Shown: positions 37,401 through 50,425, counted from the first letter of the stretch. The stretch: DNA of 64,000 nucleotides from Pisolithus tinctorius (GCA_024663395.1 JANFAH010000002.1:5580001-5644000); one strand, 5' to 3'. Made by a program: numbers and translations. The notes: generated from the sequence alone by a model not told the origin.

Positions 37401-39161
37401 TTTCCAAGACAGGTCCTCCTTCATACTCATCAAACCTGCGATCGAAACGCTTCCATCGTTGACCCTGGAATGCAGGGAGGTATACCGGTGGAGTCGGACG
37501 TGGGAAACGGTACATCATTCCAGCCGACCAGTCCTTGACATGCTTGCGTCGCTGGATGATCTCAAGGGGATCATCTGGAGTGGATTCCCCTTCGACTCGG
37601 TGACCATGGGCAGCCCGAGGAGGAAGTCGATCCCTGGCTCTGGCCCTGCTCACATAAGGGTAGCGCCGAAGGAGATCCCTGAGACGCTGAGACTTGGCAT
37701 CCAGAGGCAAACGATGGTCTTCACCTTCATCTTCAGTGTCAGTCGGAAAGTCACCATCAGACTGCACATCAGGGTTCACTACGTCGCCGGAGTCATCCCC
37801 CCTTTGGCAGCGAAGGCAGTTGGCCCCAATGACATTCAACTCACGGACGATGGTAGCATGTTGCTCTCCAGATGATTGGTTTTCTACATCCATGAGGATG
37901 TCTTCACCGATGGCTTCGGTGTCATCCCACTGTGTCCATATGTGGCCAGGGGGAAGGGTGGTTGTAGACAAGTAACGATAGTCCTCCCAGCACCTTCGAC
38001 AGCCCTCCTTCACCATGACAAGCATTCTAAGGCGGAGACGATGACCACAAGGAATTGGAGGGATGTGGATGGTAGGCCTGCCATCACCAGATAGCCCTCC
38101 TCTCATGAGTGACTCCATGACAAAGGATGCAATGGGCCCACAGTCGAAACCGTTCTGTGACCAATTGTACACCTGCACATCAACTTGGGTTGGGTCGATG
38201 GCATCAAATCCGTGAAGAGATGCTATGCGTGTCCAGTAGAAAGGGCCATTCCATGTGTTCCAGTCATCGCGCAGTGGGTCATAGTGGGGATGGGGGGTTT
38301 CCGGGACACGTTCGATGCGCCTTCCAAGGATGAATGCAAGGTTCAACCAATAGTCAAAGACTGCAACAAAGAAGTGACTGTTTTGCATGACCACAAAGGC
38401 AATGGGAACAGATGGATCGGCAGGATGGGAATCGAAGAGATGGCGTTGACGAAAAAATTGAATCTCCTGTGCATCTGGTAAGGCATGGGTGCCCCCACTG
38501 ACAGATGGAATGACAGAGAACAAGTCGGCATAGCGGACATGCATCCTGCCCTGGACAGCATACCATTGGGACAGGAGATGAAAGTTGAGGATGCTGGCAT
38601 CGATCCAAGTTTCATGCTGGAGTGTCCCTAGGGTCTGGTAGGCCATCACCCATGTGGTAGGCCTGGCCATGGAACACACTTTCAGAAGCGATCGTAAGCA
38701 GATGGAGAGAAAGAGTACAGAAGAGACTCACTGATGATATCACGTACAGAAGGTGCCCCTGACTCCTGACTCGAGTCCTGATGGGGTGGATGTGATGGTG
38801 CAACTGATGGGCCATGCACATTCACAAAGGAATCGTCAGAGGCATTGCTTTGATGCTCCTCTTCTGACCCACTCAAGTGGTTTACCATGGCCTGGCACTT
38901 CTCATATATCTGGTTCAGTTCATCCTCATCAACAGAGGATTCTGGATCTTCTGGAGGCGTCATTGCTCTGGCAAGGAGACCACCCATTATTATGCTGTAG
39001 GATGGGGACAGAGGAGAAGAGCATGCTGAGTCTGAATGATGAGATGGAGGAGAAATGGCCTTCATGACATTGTCAAATGCAAGTCTGATTTCACTTTCAT
39101 CAGTGGAGGATGCATTGGAAGCAGCTCTGAGGGCTCTCTGGGAACGTGTCTGGGGTGCCAT
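34417..39161 (-). CDS. large protein with Ulp1 (C48)-like protease domain
   Basis: Three exons (minus): 39161-38732, 38678-35758 and 35703-34417, total 1,545 codons with closed phases. The start ATG has a good context (CACCGCCATGG). The first ~145 residues are Ser/Glu-rich and disordered-looking. Around residues 155-350 there is a Ulp1-like papain-fold pattern: NSHFFVAVFDYW (His, Asp) and QNGFDCGPIASFVMES (Gln, Cys). The central ~650 residues and the C-terminal ~430 match nothing I know. A basic tail (KKSSKAKNARKPPARRGKA) suggests nuclear or DNA contact. It is convergent with the zinc-finger/RecQ gene and 151 bp from a divergent BAH gene. Ulp1-like domains occur in several transposon families, so a mobile-element role is plausible. 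Confidence 0.75.
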
Positions 39162-39312
39162 GGCGGTGGAATGTTGGTTCTTTGCCGATCCCAAACACGT
39201 AATGCCGCGCCAAACCCAAAGAAAAATTTTCAGGGTCCGCCCTGGCTAACCGAGAATTGCAAGCGACGTCACGGGTTACCCTCCGACTTTTTACTTCGCC
39301 TCTCAACCCAAC
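39162..39312. promoter_or_regulatory. 151-bp bidirectional promoter region
   Basis: Lies between the divergent starts of the Ulp1-like gene (-) and the BAH/PHD-like gene (+). GC-rich with CpGs, unlike the repeats around it. Inferred from spacing only. Confidence 0.4.
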
Positions 39313-40847
39313 ATGGCCCCTCCATCCAACAAGACCTTTCTTTCCCTTCCATCATCCTCCAAGCTAAGTGGTAGGTCTCGATTAGACACTAGCAGTCATT
39401 TAAGCTCATCCAGCCAGTGACGAACCTCACCAGTGCAGGTGAAGACATCCTGGATGGAAGGGAGGAAGTTCCAGAACACATGACCCACACCTTCCAAAGG
39501 GGTGATAAGTAAGAAAAGACTGGCTGGGCATGTCGTTCGCTGATGGAAACTTTAATTAGCATCTTTGTAAATGGCGACGATGGCAGCCTGTGGTATGCTG
39601 TGATCAAGGACATCAGAGTCCAACGGTTGAAGAGAAGTAATGTAAGAGATTTCCAGTGCCATGTGGGTGTTCACCCTTCTGACATGCAATACAGAAGGCA
39701 TGGGTTGAAGTGCAGTGGTACTACAGCAGGAGCGATATAGGAGACAAAAAGTGAGCTGGCTGTTGTCGAGTTCCTTGTATCTTTGACTCACTCACAAAAA
39801 GCATGAGAAAATACATTGGCAACAATGAGCTGGTTCTATCGGACCACAATGACATCATTGAACCAGAGGCCATCGTGTGTAAGTCATCCCTGAATTTTGT
39901 ATACAGCTTGGAAGCTCATGGAGAGCATAGCGCCAGCAGACATCACATCTTTCAGTGCAGAAAGGTGTTTTGGTCCTCTGATAGGACCCAAGGATATGTA
40001 TACACGGTGGACCATGAGCACACATGGTAAACAAGTCATCCAGGTATGGATGAATGGCATGACACCGATTTTTGAAAAACTCCTGACATAAACTACACCC
40101 CATCAGGGCCCCTTCCATGCTTGCTCTGTCTGTGAAAAACCATATAACCCAGACAAAGCTGAACAACGGTATTGTCGAACCTGCAAAAATTGGTTCCACT
40201 GCAGTTGTTTACAGAAACTCGCAAAGGGAAGCACCAGACCCTTGGACATCGCAAAGGAAGTCCTAAATGGGACAGGTCTCTCACTGCAGGATATTCAGGT
40301 GTGTGTCCTGTGCATTCCGATATGCAGGGGAAATGAGGGTGGTGTGGTGGGAAATGGTGAGGTTATGATGAGTATGTGGGAGGAGGTCAGAGCAGCACAG
40401 AACAGGCAGAGACAGGAGGTTGAAACTGTTCTACAAAATCATATGACCAGTGACCTGATCCAACAGGCACAGAAGTCATATGTGTATTATCGATGCTCCC
40501 TCTGTTTTGCAGAAGGCAGAGAGTGTTACATATGATGTAGGCTCTTTCTTGGCTGTAGAACCCTGACCCGAACAAATGCCAGCCATTGAACAGAAAGAAA
40601 GGAATTGGAAGAGGCCAGGGTGATGATCAGGAGGCTAAATGCTGCATTGGTAGCGTCAGATGCTGTGGTAGAACTGAATAAAGAGCAGCAGGGTGATCAT
40701 GCACTAGTATGTGATATTTCAAAGATTTTCCAGACCATCAGCACCATCGCACCTGGCCCCTCTACATGGATTATGACGTGGAAAACACATGTAGGCATAA
40801 TAGGCAGAATGCATCATGGACAAAAGCAGCAAACTGGATCCACATGA
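39313..40847 (+). CDS. BAH domain plus PHD-like zinc-finger protein
   Basis: Chromatin-type architecture. Early exons are 39313-39370, 39418-39508, 39560-39641, 39695-39750 and 39802-39878, with consistent phases. They encode IFVNGDDGSLWYAVIKDIRV, KAWVEVQWYYSRSD and NELVLSDHNDIIEPEAI, the pattern of a BAH domain. Near 40107-40280 follows a Cys/His module (CSVCEKPY, YCRTCKNWFHCSCL) like a PHD finger. The exons joining the two and the 3' end after ~40.3 kb are uncertain; 40847 is the last stop of the last plausible frame. Proteins combining these modules recur in agaricomycete genomes, often near mobile DNA. The partner or histone mark bound is unknown. Confidence 0.65.
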
Positions 40848-40879
40848 TTTAGATGGCCTTAATTACATCAGTAAATGTG

Positions 40880-42760
40880 GGTGAGACATGCTGAACGACA
40901 AGGAACATGGTCTAGCAAAATATAGAAAGGGGGGAGGGGTCAGGTGGTCATACTCAAATTTATCATATACCATCAGAGAAAGCATTTGTCAGGTTGCTAC
41001 ATCGTGGATAGCCTTGCTGACACTGGTAAATGTGGTTAAGACATGGCGGACAATGGCGAACATCGCCTAGCAAAATATAGACTGGGGGAGGTCAGGTGGT
41101 CATGCACAAACTTATCATATACCATTGACACAAGTGCTCATCAGGTTCCTACCACTGTGGATAGTCTTGAGAACATTGGTAAAGGGGTTTAAGAGATGGG
41201 GAACAGTGGAGAATGTGGTCTAGCAAAAAAAAGAGTGGGGGAAGTCAGGTGGACATACTCAAATTTATCATGTACCATCAGACCCAGTGTTCGTCTGGTT
41301 TCTACCACTGTAGATAGTCTTACCTACATTGGTAAAGGTGGTTAAGACATGACGAACAATGGCGAACATCACCTAGCAAAATATAGAAAGGGGGGAGGGG
41401 TCAGGTGGTCATACTCAAATTTATCATATACCATCAGAGAAAGCATTTGTCAGGTTGCTACATCGTGGATAGCCTTGCTGACACTGGTAAATGTGGTTAA
41501 GACATGGCAGACAATGGAGAACATCGCCTAGCAAAATATAGACTGGGGGAGGTCAGGTGGTCATGCGCAAACTTATCATATACCGTCAGAGTCAGTGTTC
41601 GTCGGATTTCTACCACTTTGGATGGTCTTACTGACATTGATAAAGGTGGTCAAGACATGACGAACAATGACGAACATGGTCTAACAAAATATAAACAGGG
41701 GGGGGTCAGGTGGTCATGCACAAACTTATCATATACCATTGACACAAGCGTTCGTCAGGTTCCTACCACTGTAGATAGTCTTGGGAACATTGGTAAAGTG
41801 GTTTAAGAGATGGGGAACCGTGGAGAATGTGGTCTAGCAAAAAAAAAGACTGGGGGAAGTCGGGTGGACATGCTCAAATTTATCATGTACCATCAGACCC
41901 AGTGTTCGTCAGGTTTCTACCACTGTAGATAGTCTTACCTACATTGGTAAAGGTGGTTAAGACATGACGAACAATGGCGAACATCACCTAGCAAAATATA
42001 GAAAGGGGGGGGAGGGTTCAGGTGGTCATACTCAAATTTATCATGTACCATCAGAGAAAGCATTTTTCAGGTTGCTACATCTTGGATAGCCTTTCTGACA
42101 CTGGTAAATGTGGTTAAGACATGGCAGACAATGGAGAACATCGCTTAGCAAAATATAGACTGGGGGAGGTCAGGTGGTCATGTGCAAACTTATCATATAC
42201 TGTCAGAGTCAGTGTTCATCGGATTTCTACCACTGTGGATGGTCTTACTGACATCGGTAAAGGTGGTCAAGACATGACGAACAATGGCTACCATCGCCTA
42301 GCAAAATATAGACAGGGGGAGGTCAGGTCGACATACCGAAACTTATCATATACCACTAAATACTGTGTTCTCCAGGATTTCCCCATATTGAAATCACCCT
42401 GTAACATTGGTAAGTGAGGTTAAGATGTGCAGAACAACGAAGAACAAATATATGGAGAGGAGGAAGTCGGGTGGTCATACTGAAACTTATCATATACCAC
42501 CAGAACCTGTGTTCGCCATGCTTCCACCACCTTAGGCAGTCTTACTAACATCGGTAAAGGTTGTGGTGACATGCCAAACAATGACGAACATGGTCTAGCG
42601 AAATGTAGACTGGGGGAAGTCGGGTGGCCATACTGAAAGGTGTTTTCAAGGCTTCTACCACCTTATTCTGTCTGAATGATGTCGTGGTAAACCCATGGTC
42701 CAGCAAAGTATCTACAGCGGGAAGTCAGGTGGTCATGCTGAAACCGATCGGTGTTCCATA
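40880..42760. repeat. ~153-bp satellite array, left block
   Basis: About 12 monomers built on GACATGACGAACAATGGCGA, then CTAGCAAAATATAG, a G-run, GTCAGGTGGTCATGC, CTTATCATATACCATC, and TGTTCGTCAGG. Nearly identical blocks recur after several monomers (40919, 41373 and 41985 start the same variant, 3 and 4 units apart), which suggests a higher-order repeat. ORFs in it are by-products. Confidence 0.88.
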
Positions 42761-43065
42761 GCCTTCAACACTTTGGATAGTCTGCCCGACCACTTTACAG
42801 GGGGAATCGATGGTAATGGTGCTGAACAGGTATACTACTGTATTTGGCACGAGGGCTGACCTGCCCACCTTGTGATCAGTTTTATAAACTGGTCCATTAC
42901 AGTATCTATCAGGACATGGAGTCTTCGTGCCTTGGACATGGTCAGTCTCACTGTATGTATATGGTGCATGACATGCACTATTTGCCTTACATTCCACTTA
43001 CATAAGCGATCAATGATGGAGTTACATTTACAAGATAGATTATGTAATTGATCTTGACTACTACC

Positions 43066-44093
43066 ATGGCTACCCAGTACTACCCGTCTTCCCTCGGATT
43101 CATCCACAATCTCAAAGCCTTGTTGAAAAAAGATCGACATGTCAGGTTGGCTGAAGGAGGCTCCGAAGGGACCATCTGGCCATGCCAGGTCACCCATGCT
43201 GACGATAAAGTCGTCGTGGAGCTCCCCCATCACTACTATGAGCCTATTCAGGCTTTCACCTGGAGAGAAAAGGCGATCCGGCTGGTGCTTCGCTTCAAGA
43301 AGAAGGGGGAGGTGCAGGTGGAAGAGCCGCTGGTGGAGAATCTGACCATGATCCTCGCATATATGAACAGGGTTTTCGTTCAAGTAGTTGTGGAGGCGAA
43401 GAAAGTCAAACGCACAGATCGCACACTCGATTGGCGCAGTCCGACATTTGACAACTACTTATTGATAGAATATTTCGTGCGGCGCCATGAACCAGCCCAG
43501 GTGAGGAATTATAGACGCAACAACGACCACAACATCAACCGCGCCAGCATTGCAGAGGTTGGTAAGTGTTTCGATTTCCTTGTAACCTTTTGCTGCCATT
43601 CACATACTTATACCACAGACTGGGTTCGCCATGAGCACACCCTGGGCGAGATGTGGTATGGGAGCCGGACTCAGTTCGAAATGGATGAGAAGATGAAGAC
43701 TGTGGATGTGGCAAGGAAACTGATCGACGTGATGGTGGACTTCTATGATCCAGTGGAGGATGAGGACCCTGACTGTAAGCACAGGGATACTTTCCTTCCC
43801 CATCTACTGAATTCTAACTCGAAACAGTCGGATACACGTACAAAGAACATCTACAAGGCAGCGCTGCAGATAAAGGCAAGGGAAAGGTGCAGGGAGAGGG
43901 AGATGATAGCATTGGAGGAGGCCATCGCAGTGGTGGGGTGCGTAGCAAGGGCAAGGGACGTGATAAGGGCAAGAGACGAGCGGGAGGGACTGTGAATGAG
44001 CGCAGAGCCTCTCAGAGGCTGAAAGATAAACATAAGCATAAGTCCCCCATGCCATCGCCCTCTGGATCTGACCGCTCTTCGATGGATGTCTAA
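43066..44093 (+). CDS. orphan family protein, type E copy 1
   Basis: Exons 43066-43561, 43619-43774 and 43828-44093 give 305 codons. The start MATQYYPSSLG is shared with copy 2 (MATQYFPSSLG). Shared landmarks: WREKAIRLVL, FDNYLLIEYFVRRHEP, TLGEMWYGS, VEFYDP/VDFYDP, GYTYKEHL. The C-terminal ~80 residues are Gly/Lys/Arg-rich and nucleic-acid-binding-like in composition. Distant similarity in layout and in the RHEP/RHDP motif links it to the F family downstream. No signal peptide or membrane helix is evident. Function unknown. It lies between two arrays of the same satellite. Confidence 0.75.
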
Positions 44094-44787
44094 GGCATTA
44101 AAGATATCACTTGTACTGTATATATATCAATGTACTTGGTAGACGTCTCCATCTATTGTCCATCAGACACAGAAGTGGGATCATAGGCGTCAAATAATAA
44201 TGGCCTTTATAGGGTGTTCTGCACATGTACATGTACAAGTAAATGCTGCTGCCAGAAGTGCTGGGATTTCCCCCTGAGATTTTCCTGGAACTGGTGGTCT
44301 CCATTCATTAGACTAGAGATTTACAAGTGTTTCCATTCCCATTCAGCGAAGCTACTCGACCAATGAAACATCATGTCCAGTCCCATCACACTACGATGAA
44401 TACACTAGATCAGATGCTGGCACAACCCGAAGCAACAGCAACATGCATTGTATGCTATTTGAAGTTTGGCAGTCATGGGGTCTGTCGTGCAATCGACAAG
44501 GAGGTGGGATTTATGGTGTTTCACATTCCACTGGCACTTGCAACGACTCCAGAAGCTACTATCACTATGCAGCTATTGCCATTGAAATGGGCTGCGCATG
44601 AGAGGAGAAGATGCGGTTAATCCACCACATGTCATCGATCGGTCTTCGGTTGACAGAAATATACGATACACGTGCTACCGATCAAAGGCCTCATTAAGGT
44701 GGGACCGATTTAGGCGATATGCTGTGTTGCTACAAATTTCATCTTCATCCTTATCATTCAGCCTGATTCGAGATCGATCTCAACGAC
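44094..44787. other. intergenic region between E1 and F1
   Basis: About 690 bp. A 97-codon + strand frame at 44327-44620 contains ATATCIVCYLKFGSHGV and has no recognised domain. It could be a gene remnant; I do not call it. Confidence 0.4.
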
Positions 44788-47062
44788 ATGTCGGACTACT
44801 ACTGGCAACAATCACTCCCAACACCGCTGCAGATCGATTACATCAAGCAGATCATATACAAGGTGGAATATGCAGATCCCGAGGAGACCATGGTGAAGGT
44901 CACGTCCACGAATCTCTACCTCAAGATCACTGAAGACCGTGTATTGCTCCCCGGGCGCTATTTCACCTTCATAAAATTGTTTTTATGGAGGTATTACCTC
45001 CTCATGCGATTACATCTGCATTTCCAAAAGGCTCAAAGCAAACCGTATGCGAATTTCCGCCCCACTCTCCTGAGAAACATCGTCCATCTGGACAACATCA
45101 TCGAAGCCCTCATCCGCCCAAGCATCGGTATGAAAGAAGAAGATATTCCAACACATCGCTGTCCCAGCTTCGAGGAATTCCTGGTGACAGAATACCTCAT
45201 CGGCCGGCATGATCCCGAGTCGGTAAACAATTTCAGGGCACATTGCCCGACCAATCTTGAGAGATTGGTAGATTCCTTCGGTGAGTCATCATACAGGTTT
45301 CATTTATCATCCAGGTGTCTGATACACTCATCAGAAATGGACTGGGGTCGTTATCGCGATTGGATCCCAGATTGTTTCATTGGGGAGGAATATGATTGGG
45401 AGGTAGATTCGGTTCCTGATGAAGACCTTCCGAAGATGTGGGACGAAGTGGTCGATTGGTATTCACAAGAACTGGACCCACTTTGGAGTGAGTGACATTT
45501 CCAATCCAATGACATTTATTCTGACATTACATTGATTACATCGATAGTATCTCAGTGGGTGGAATGGGACGAGGGGCTTGGTTCCAAGGATGAAGAAAAG
45601 GGCACAGATGCTGGGGGATCGGATGGGGAGATAGATCCAAAGAACATGAGCGATGTGGACCAGGACATGGCACATGGAGATGATACGAATGCTGAGATCG
45701 GTGGGAATGAGGATCATGGAGGGGAAGGGGGCAATGGGGGGGAAGGACGCAATGAGAATGAAGAAGAGGGCAGCGAGGGCAGCAACGATATGGGGAAAAA
45801 TGATGGAGGTGGGGAACAGGACTCCGATGTCCCCCCTCCTCCAAACCAGGCAAGTGTGTTTCATCTCATCAGGCGTCACTGAACCTCACAATCCGATGTC
45901 AGCTGGCTGTGACACAGAAGCGGCAGGCTGTCAGAGGGCAGCAACGAAGAAGAGGGTGGCCAACGGAAAAGACCATCTCCAAACCCTCCTGCTGCACGTC
46001 CCGACAGGGAAGGCGACCAGCCTATAGGTTTTAGTCAGGATTTGCTACAGATGATTGGTCGACCTCTCCCCCGTAAGTAATTAATATCGATTGCTTTGTA
46101 CTCTGCTGTGGAAACACATATGAATATACCGCTTTCATCACGATAGCCCATTGGTCTCCGCCGCTGGATTCAGACATGATCGAATCACAAGTCGACTTCC
46201 CCTTGGAATCATTTTGCCAAGGTGCTAGCGTTGTTAATGAGAGCCTAGATCCCACACCGTTTCCAGTGGCTGCGGGGGATGATGAAATGGCTACCCATGG
46301 TGACATTCCCTAACCTGTGAACCAGCGATCTGGGAGGGATCCTGGAGGGAGGCAGAAAGGAAAGGGGGTGGCGACGACGAAAGAATTCATTACCACACAG
46401 CTCCTGCAAAGCCAGAAATCCTCGGGCACCCCTCAAACGGTGCTTGCCCATGATTTCGATATGATCAACGTGACAGTCAGTCCAAGGAAGCGCACCATCG
46501 CCAGAACACTGCCTGAAGGAATGCGGGAGGTTTCTCCGATGCCTGGTCCATCTAACATTGCCCAACCGCTCACCTCGACCAATACACAAACTCAAATCAC
46601 ACTCGATAGCGAGGAGGTAGCTACGTTCCTGAAAACGATTCCTGGCATTGTCCGATCATTGGCCAAAGGTTGCAAGGACGGAGCGGATGGTATCAACGAA
46701 CAGGTATTAAATTGTCCAGCATCATCATTCTTGTTCCGTGCGCGTTGACTTGTGTATTTCAGTTCAAGCAATTTTTCATGAATTTGAGAGCGATCAGCAA
46801 GGTGCATGGACAGAAGGTCACCGATGTTTTTTCACATCTCAAAGCCACCAATGAAATGCATGTATGTTGCACTTCAATGTCTATCCCTAGGATTGTACAC
46901 CTATGCCAATTACAGCGGATGATCATGGCAGATGCAGCATACTTGGGTTTGCATCTTCAGAAGATGGAAAGAATGGAGGACACGGTCATCGACATCAATG
47001 TCAAGAAGGGGTACTTGATACTTGCAAATCAATCTGGCTTGGGGATGAAAAAGAATGCTTAG
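44788..47062 (+). CDS. orphan family protein, type F copy 1, possibly interrupted
   Basis: First exons 44788-45280, 45335-45487 and 45548-45849 are secure: start MSDYYWQQS, LWRYYLL, FEEFLVTEYLIGRHDP, then an acidic Gly/Asn-rich stretch. The next intron has a GC donor (CAG|GCAAGT). Later exons encode KRPSPNPPAARP, GFSQDLLQMIGRPL, then HWSPPLDSDMIESQ ... HGDIP, followed in the same frame by a TAA at 46310-46312 and then PVNQRSGRDPGGRQ. Two more phase-0 introns (after 46703 and 46862) lead to the end at 47062. One joint near 45.9 kb does not fit its expected phase. With the TAA this suggests a partly decayed long isoform, or a shorter protein with a separate downstream gene. Function unknown. 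Confidence 0.6.
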
Positions 47063-47109
47063 ATAAATCGACATGTAGTGGTAGTTCGACTGGTTATTAT
47101 GACTGAATG

Positions 47110-50100
47110 TCAACAGATGATCAAAGAGCGGGCAAGTAGCAAGATATAAACAGGGGGGAAGCCAGGTGGCCATACCGAAATTTAACTTATAGCGCCAGAG
47201 CCAGAGTTCAGCGGGTTGCTACCACTGTGGATAGCGATTCCAACACTGGTAAAGGTGGTTAAGACATGGCAAACAATGGCAAACATGGTCTAGCAAAATG
47301 TAGACAGGGGCAGGCCAGGTGGTCATGCGCAAACTTATCATATACAATCACAGCAGGTGTTCGTCAGGTTGCTACAACCTTTAATTGTCTTACCAACACT
47401 GGTAAAGGTGTTTAGGACATGACGAACAATGGCGAACATGGTCTAGCAAAATATAGAAAGGGGCGGGTCAGGAGGTCATGTGCAAACTTATCATATGCCA
47501 TCGCAGCAGGTGTTCGTCAGGTTGCTACCACCTTGAATGGTCTTACCAACACTGGTAAAGGTGTTTAGGACAGTGACGAACAATGGCGAACATCGTCTAG
47601 CAAGATATAGAAAGGGGGGGTCAGGAGGTCATGTGCAAACTTATCATATGCCATCGCAGCAGGTGTTCGGCAGGTTTCTACCACCTTGAATGGTCTTACC
47701 AACACTGGTAAAGGTGTTTAGGACATGACGAACAATGGAGAACATGGTCTAGCAAGATATAGAAAGGGGCGGGTCAGGAGGTCATGTGCAAACCTATCAT
47801 ATACCATCGCAGCAGGTGTTCGTCGGGTTGCTACCACCTTGAATGTTCTTACCAACACTGGTAAAGGTGTTTAGGACGTGACGAACAATGGCGAACATGG
47901 TCTAGCAAGATATAGAAAGGGGCGGGTCAGGAGGTCATGTGCAAACTTATCATATGCCATCGCAGCAGGTGTTCGGCAGGTTTCTACCACCTTGAATGGT
48001 CTTACCTAACACTGGTAAAGGTGTTTAGGACATGACGAACAATGGAGAACATGGTCTAGCAAGATATAGAAAGGGGCGGGTCAGGAGGTCATGTGCAAAC
48101 CTATCATATACCATCGCAGCAGGTGTTCGTCGGGTTGCTACCACCTTGAATGTTCTTACCAACACTGGTAAAGGTGTTTAGGACGTGACGAACAATGGCG
48201 AACATGGTCTAACAAAATATAGAAAGGGGCGGGTCAGGAGGTCATGTGCAAAACCTATCATATACCATCCGCAGCAGTGTTCGTCGGGTTGCTACCACCT
48301 TGAATGGTCTTGCCACACTGGTAAAAGGTGTTTTAGGATGTGACGAACAATGGCGAACATGGTCTAGCAAGATATAGAAAGGGGCGGGTCAGGAGGTCAT
48401 GTGCAACTTATCATATACCATCGCAGCAGGTGTTTCGTCGGGTTGCCTACCACCTTGAATGGTCTTTCCAACACTGGTAAAGGTTTTAGGACGTGACGAA
48501 CATGGCGAACATCGTCTAGCAAGATATAGAAAGGTGGGGGTCAGGAGGTCATGTGCAAACTTATCATATGCCATCACAGCAGGGTGTTCGCAGGTTTCTA
48601 CCACCTTGAATGGTCTTTACCAACACTGTAAGGTGTTTAGAGGACTTGACGAACAATGGCGAAAGGTGTTCGGCAGGTTTCTACCACCTTGAATGGTCTT
48701 ACCAACACTGGTAAAGGTGTTTAGGACTTGACGAACAATGGCGAACATGGTCTAGCAAAATATAGAAAGGGGCGGGTCAGGAGGTCATGTGCAAACCTAT
48801 CATATACCATTGCAGCAGGTGTTCGTCGGGTTGCTACCACCTTGAATGTTCTTACCAACACTGGTAAAGGTGTTTAGGACGTGACGAACAATGGCGAACA
48901 TGGTCTAGCAAGATATAGAAAGGGGCGGGTCAGGAGGTCATGTGCAAACCTTATCATATGCCATCGCAGCAGGTGTTCGGCAGGTTTCTACCACCTTGAA
49001 TGGTCTTGCCAACACTGGTAAAGGTGTTTAGGACGTGACGAACAATGGCGAACATGGTCTAGCAAGATATAGAAAGGGGCAGGTCAGGAGGTCATGTGCA
49101 AACCTATCATATACCATCGCAGCAGGTGTTCGTCGGGTTGCTACCACCTTGAATGGTCTTTCCAACACTGGTAAAGGTGTTTAGGACTGTGACGAACAAT
49201 GGCGAACATGGTGTAGCAAATCATAGAAAGGGGCGGGTCAGGAGGTCATGTGCAAACCTATCATATACAATCGCAGGAGGTGTTCGTCAGGTTGCTACCA
49301 CCTTTAACGGTCTTACCAACAATGGTAAAGGTGTCTAAGACATGACGAACAATGGCGAACATGGGCTAGCAAAATATAGAAAGGGGCGGGTCCGGCGGTC
49401 ATGAACTAACTTATCATATACCATCACAGCAGGTGTTCGTCAGGTTTCTACCACCTTTATTTATCTTACCAACAATGGTAAAGGTGTTTAGGACATGACG
49501 AACAATGGCGAACATGGTGTAGCAAAATATAGAAAGGGGCGGGTCAGGCGGTCATGAACAAACTTATCATATACCATCACTGCAGGTGTTCGTCAGGTTT
49601 CTACCACCTTTAATTGTCTTACAAACAATGGTAAAGGCGTCTAGGACATGACGAATAATGGCGAACATGGTGTAGCAAAATATAGAAAGGGGCGGGTCAG
49701 GCGGTCATGACCAAACTTATCATATACCATCACAGTAGGTGTTCGTCAGGTTTCTACCACCTTGGATGGTCATTGTACCATTGGTAAAGACGTGTAAGAC
49801 ATGACGAACGGTGGCGAACATGGTCTAGCAAAAACCCGACTGGAGGAAGTCAGGTGGTCATGCTCAGACTTATCATATGCCACTGGAATGTGTGTTCACC
49901 AGCTTTTGGCCACTTTCCAACATCCTTCTGACATTTCTAAATGTGGCCTCAATGCATAGAACGATGACGAACATGGTCTAAAAAAATATCAACAGTAGGA
50001 AGTGAAGTAGGTACGCCGGAACTCATTATATCCCAGCGCAACCTGTGTTCACCGGCTTTCTATTACTTTGTATAATCATTATAACATCTGCACAGGCGGG

Positions 50101-50300
50101 TAGGATGTGACACATAATAGTGAACATGCTCTAGGGAAATATAAACAGGGGGAGGCCAGGAGCTCGTAACGGAGGTGTTCACATATACCACCACACACCG
50201 TGTTCGACAGCTTTCAAACACATTGGTTAGTCTGGCTAATGTGATCGGTGGTGATTAGAATGTGCTGAACAGTGGTGATCGTGGATCTAGCAAAATATAA
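47110..50300. repeat. ~153-bp satellite array, right block
   Basis: About 20 monomers of the same satellite as at 40.9-42.8 kb: GTAAAGGTGTTTAGGACATG, ACGAACAATGGCGAACATGG, TCTAGCAAGATATAGAAAGG, GGCGGGTCAGGAGGTCATG, ATCGCAGCAGGTGTTCGTC. Monomers are more uniform here than in the left block, implying more recent expansion. The array degenerates after ~49.8 kb toward the F2 gene. No coding. Confidence 0.9.
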
Positions 50301-50425
50301 AGAGGCTGAAGTCAGGGATGGCTCCGTTGCCAACGATCCACTTTAGTATATGCTGTGCGATATTAGTGCGGCGCTTCCTTATCGGTCCACTCCATCGTTC
50401 TCATTTGACGTTGACCCACGAAAAA

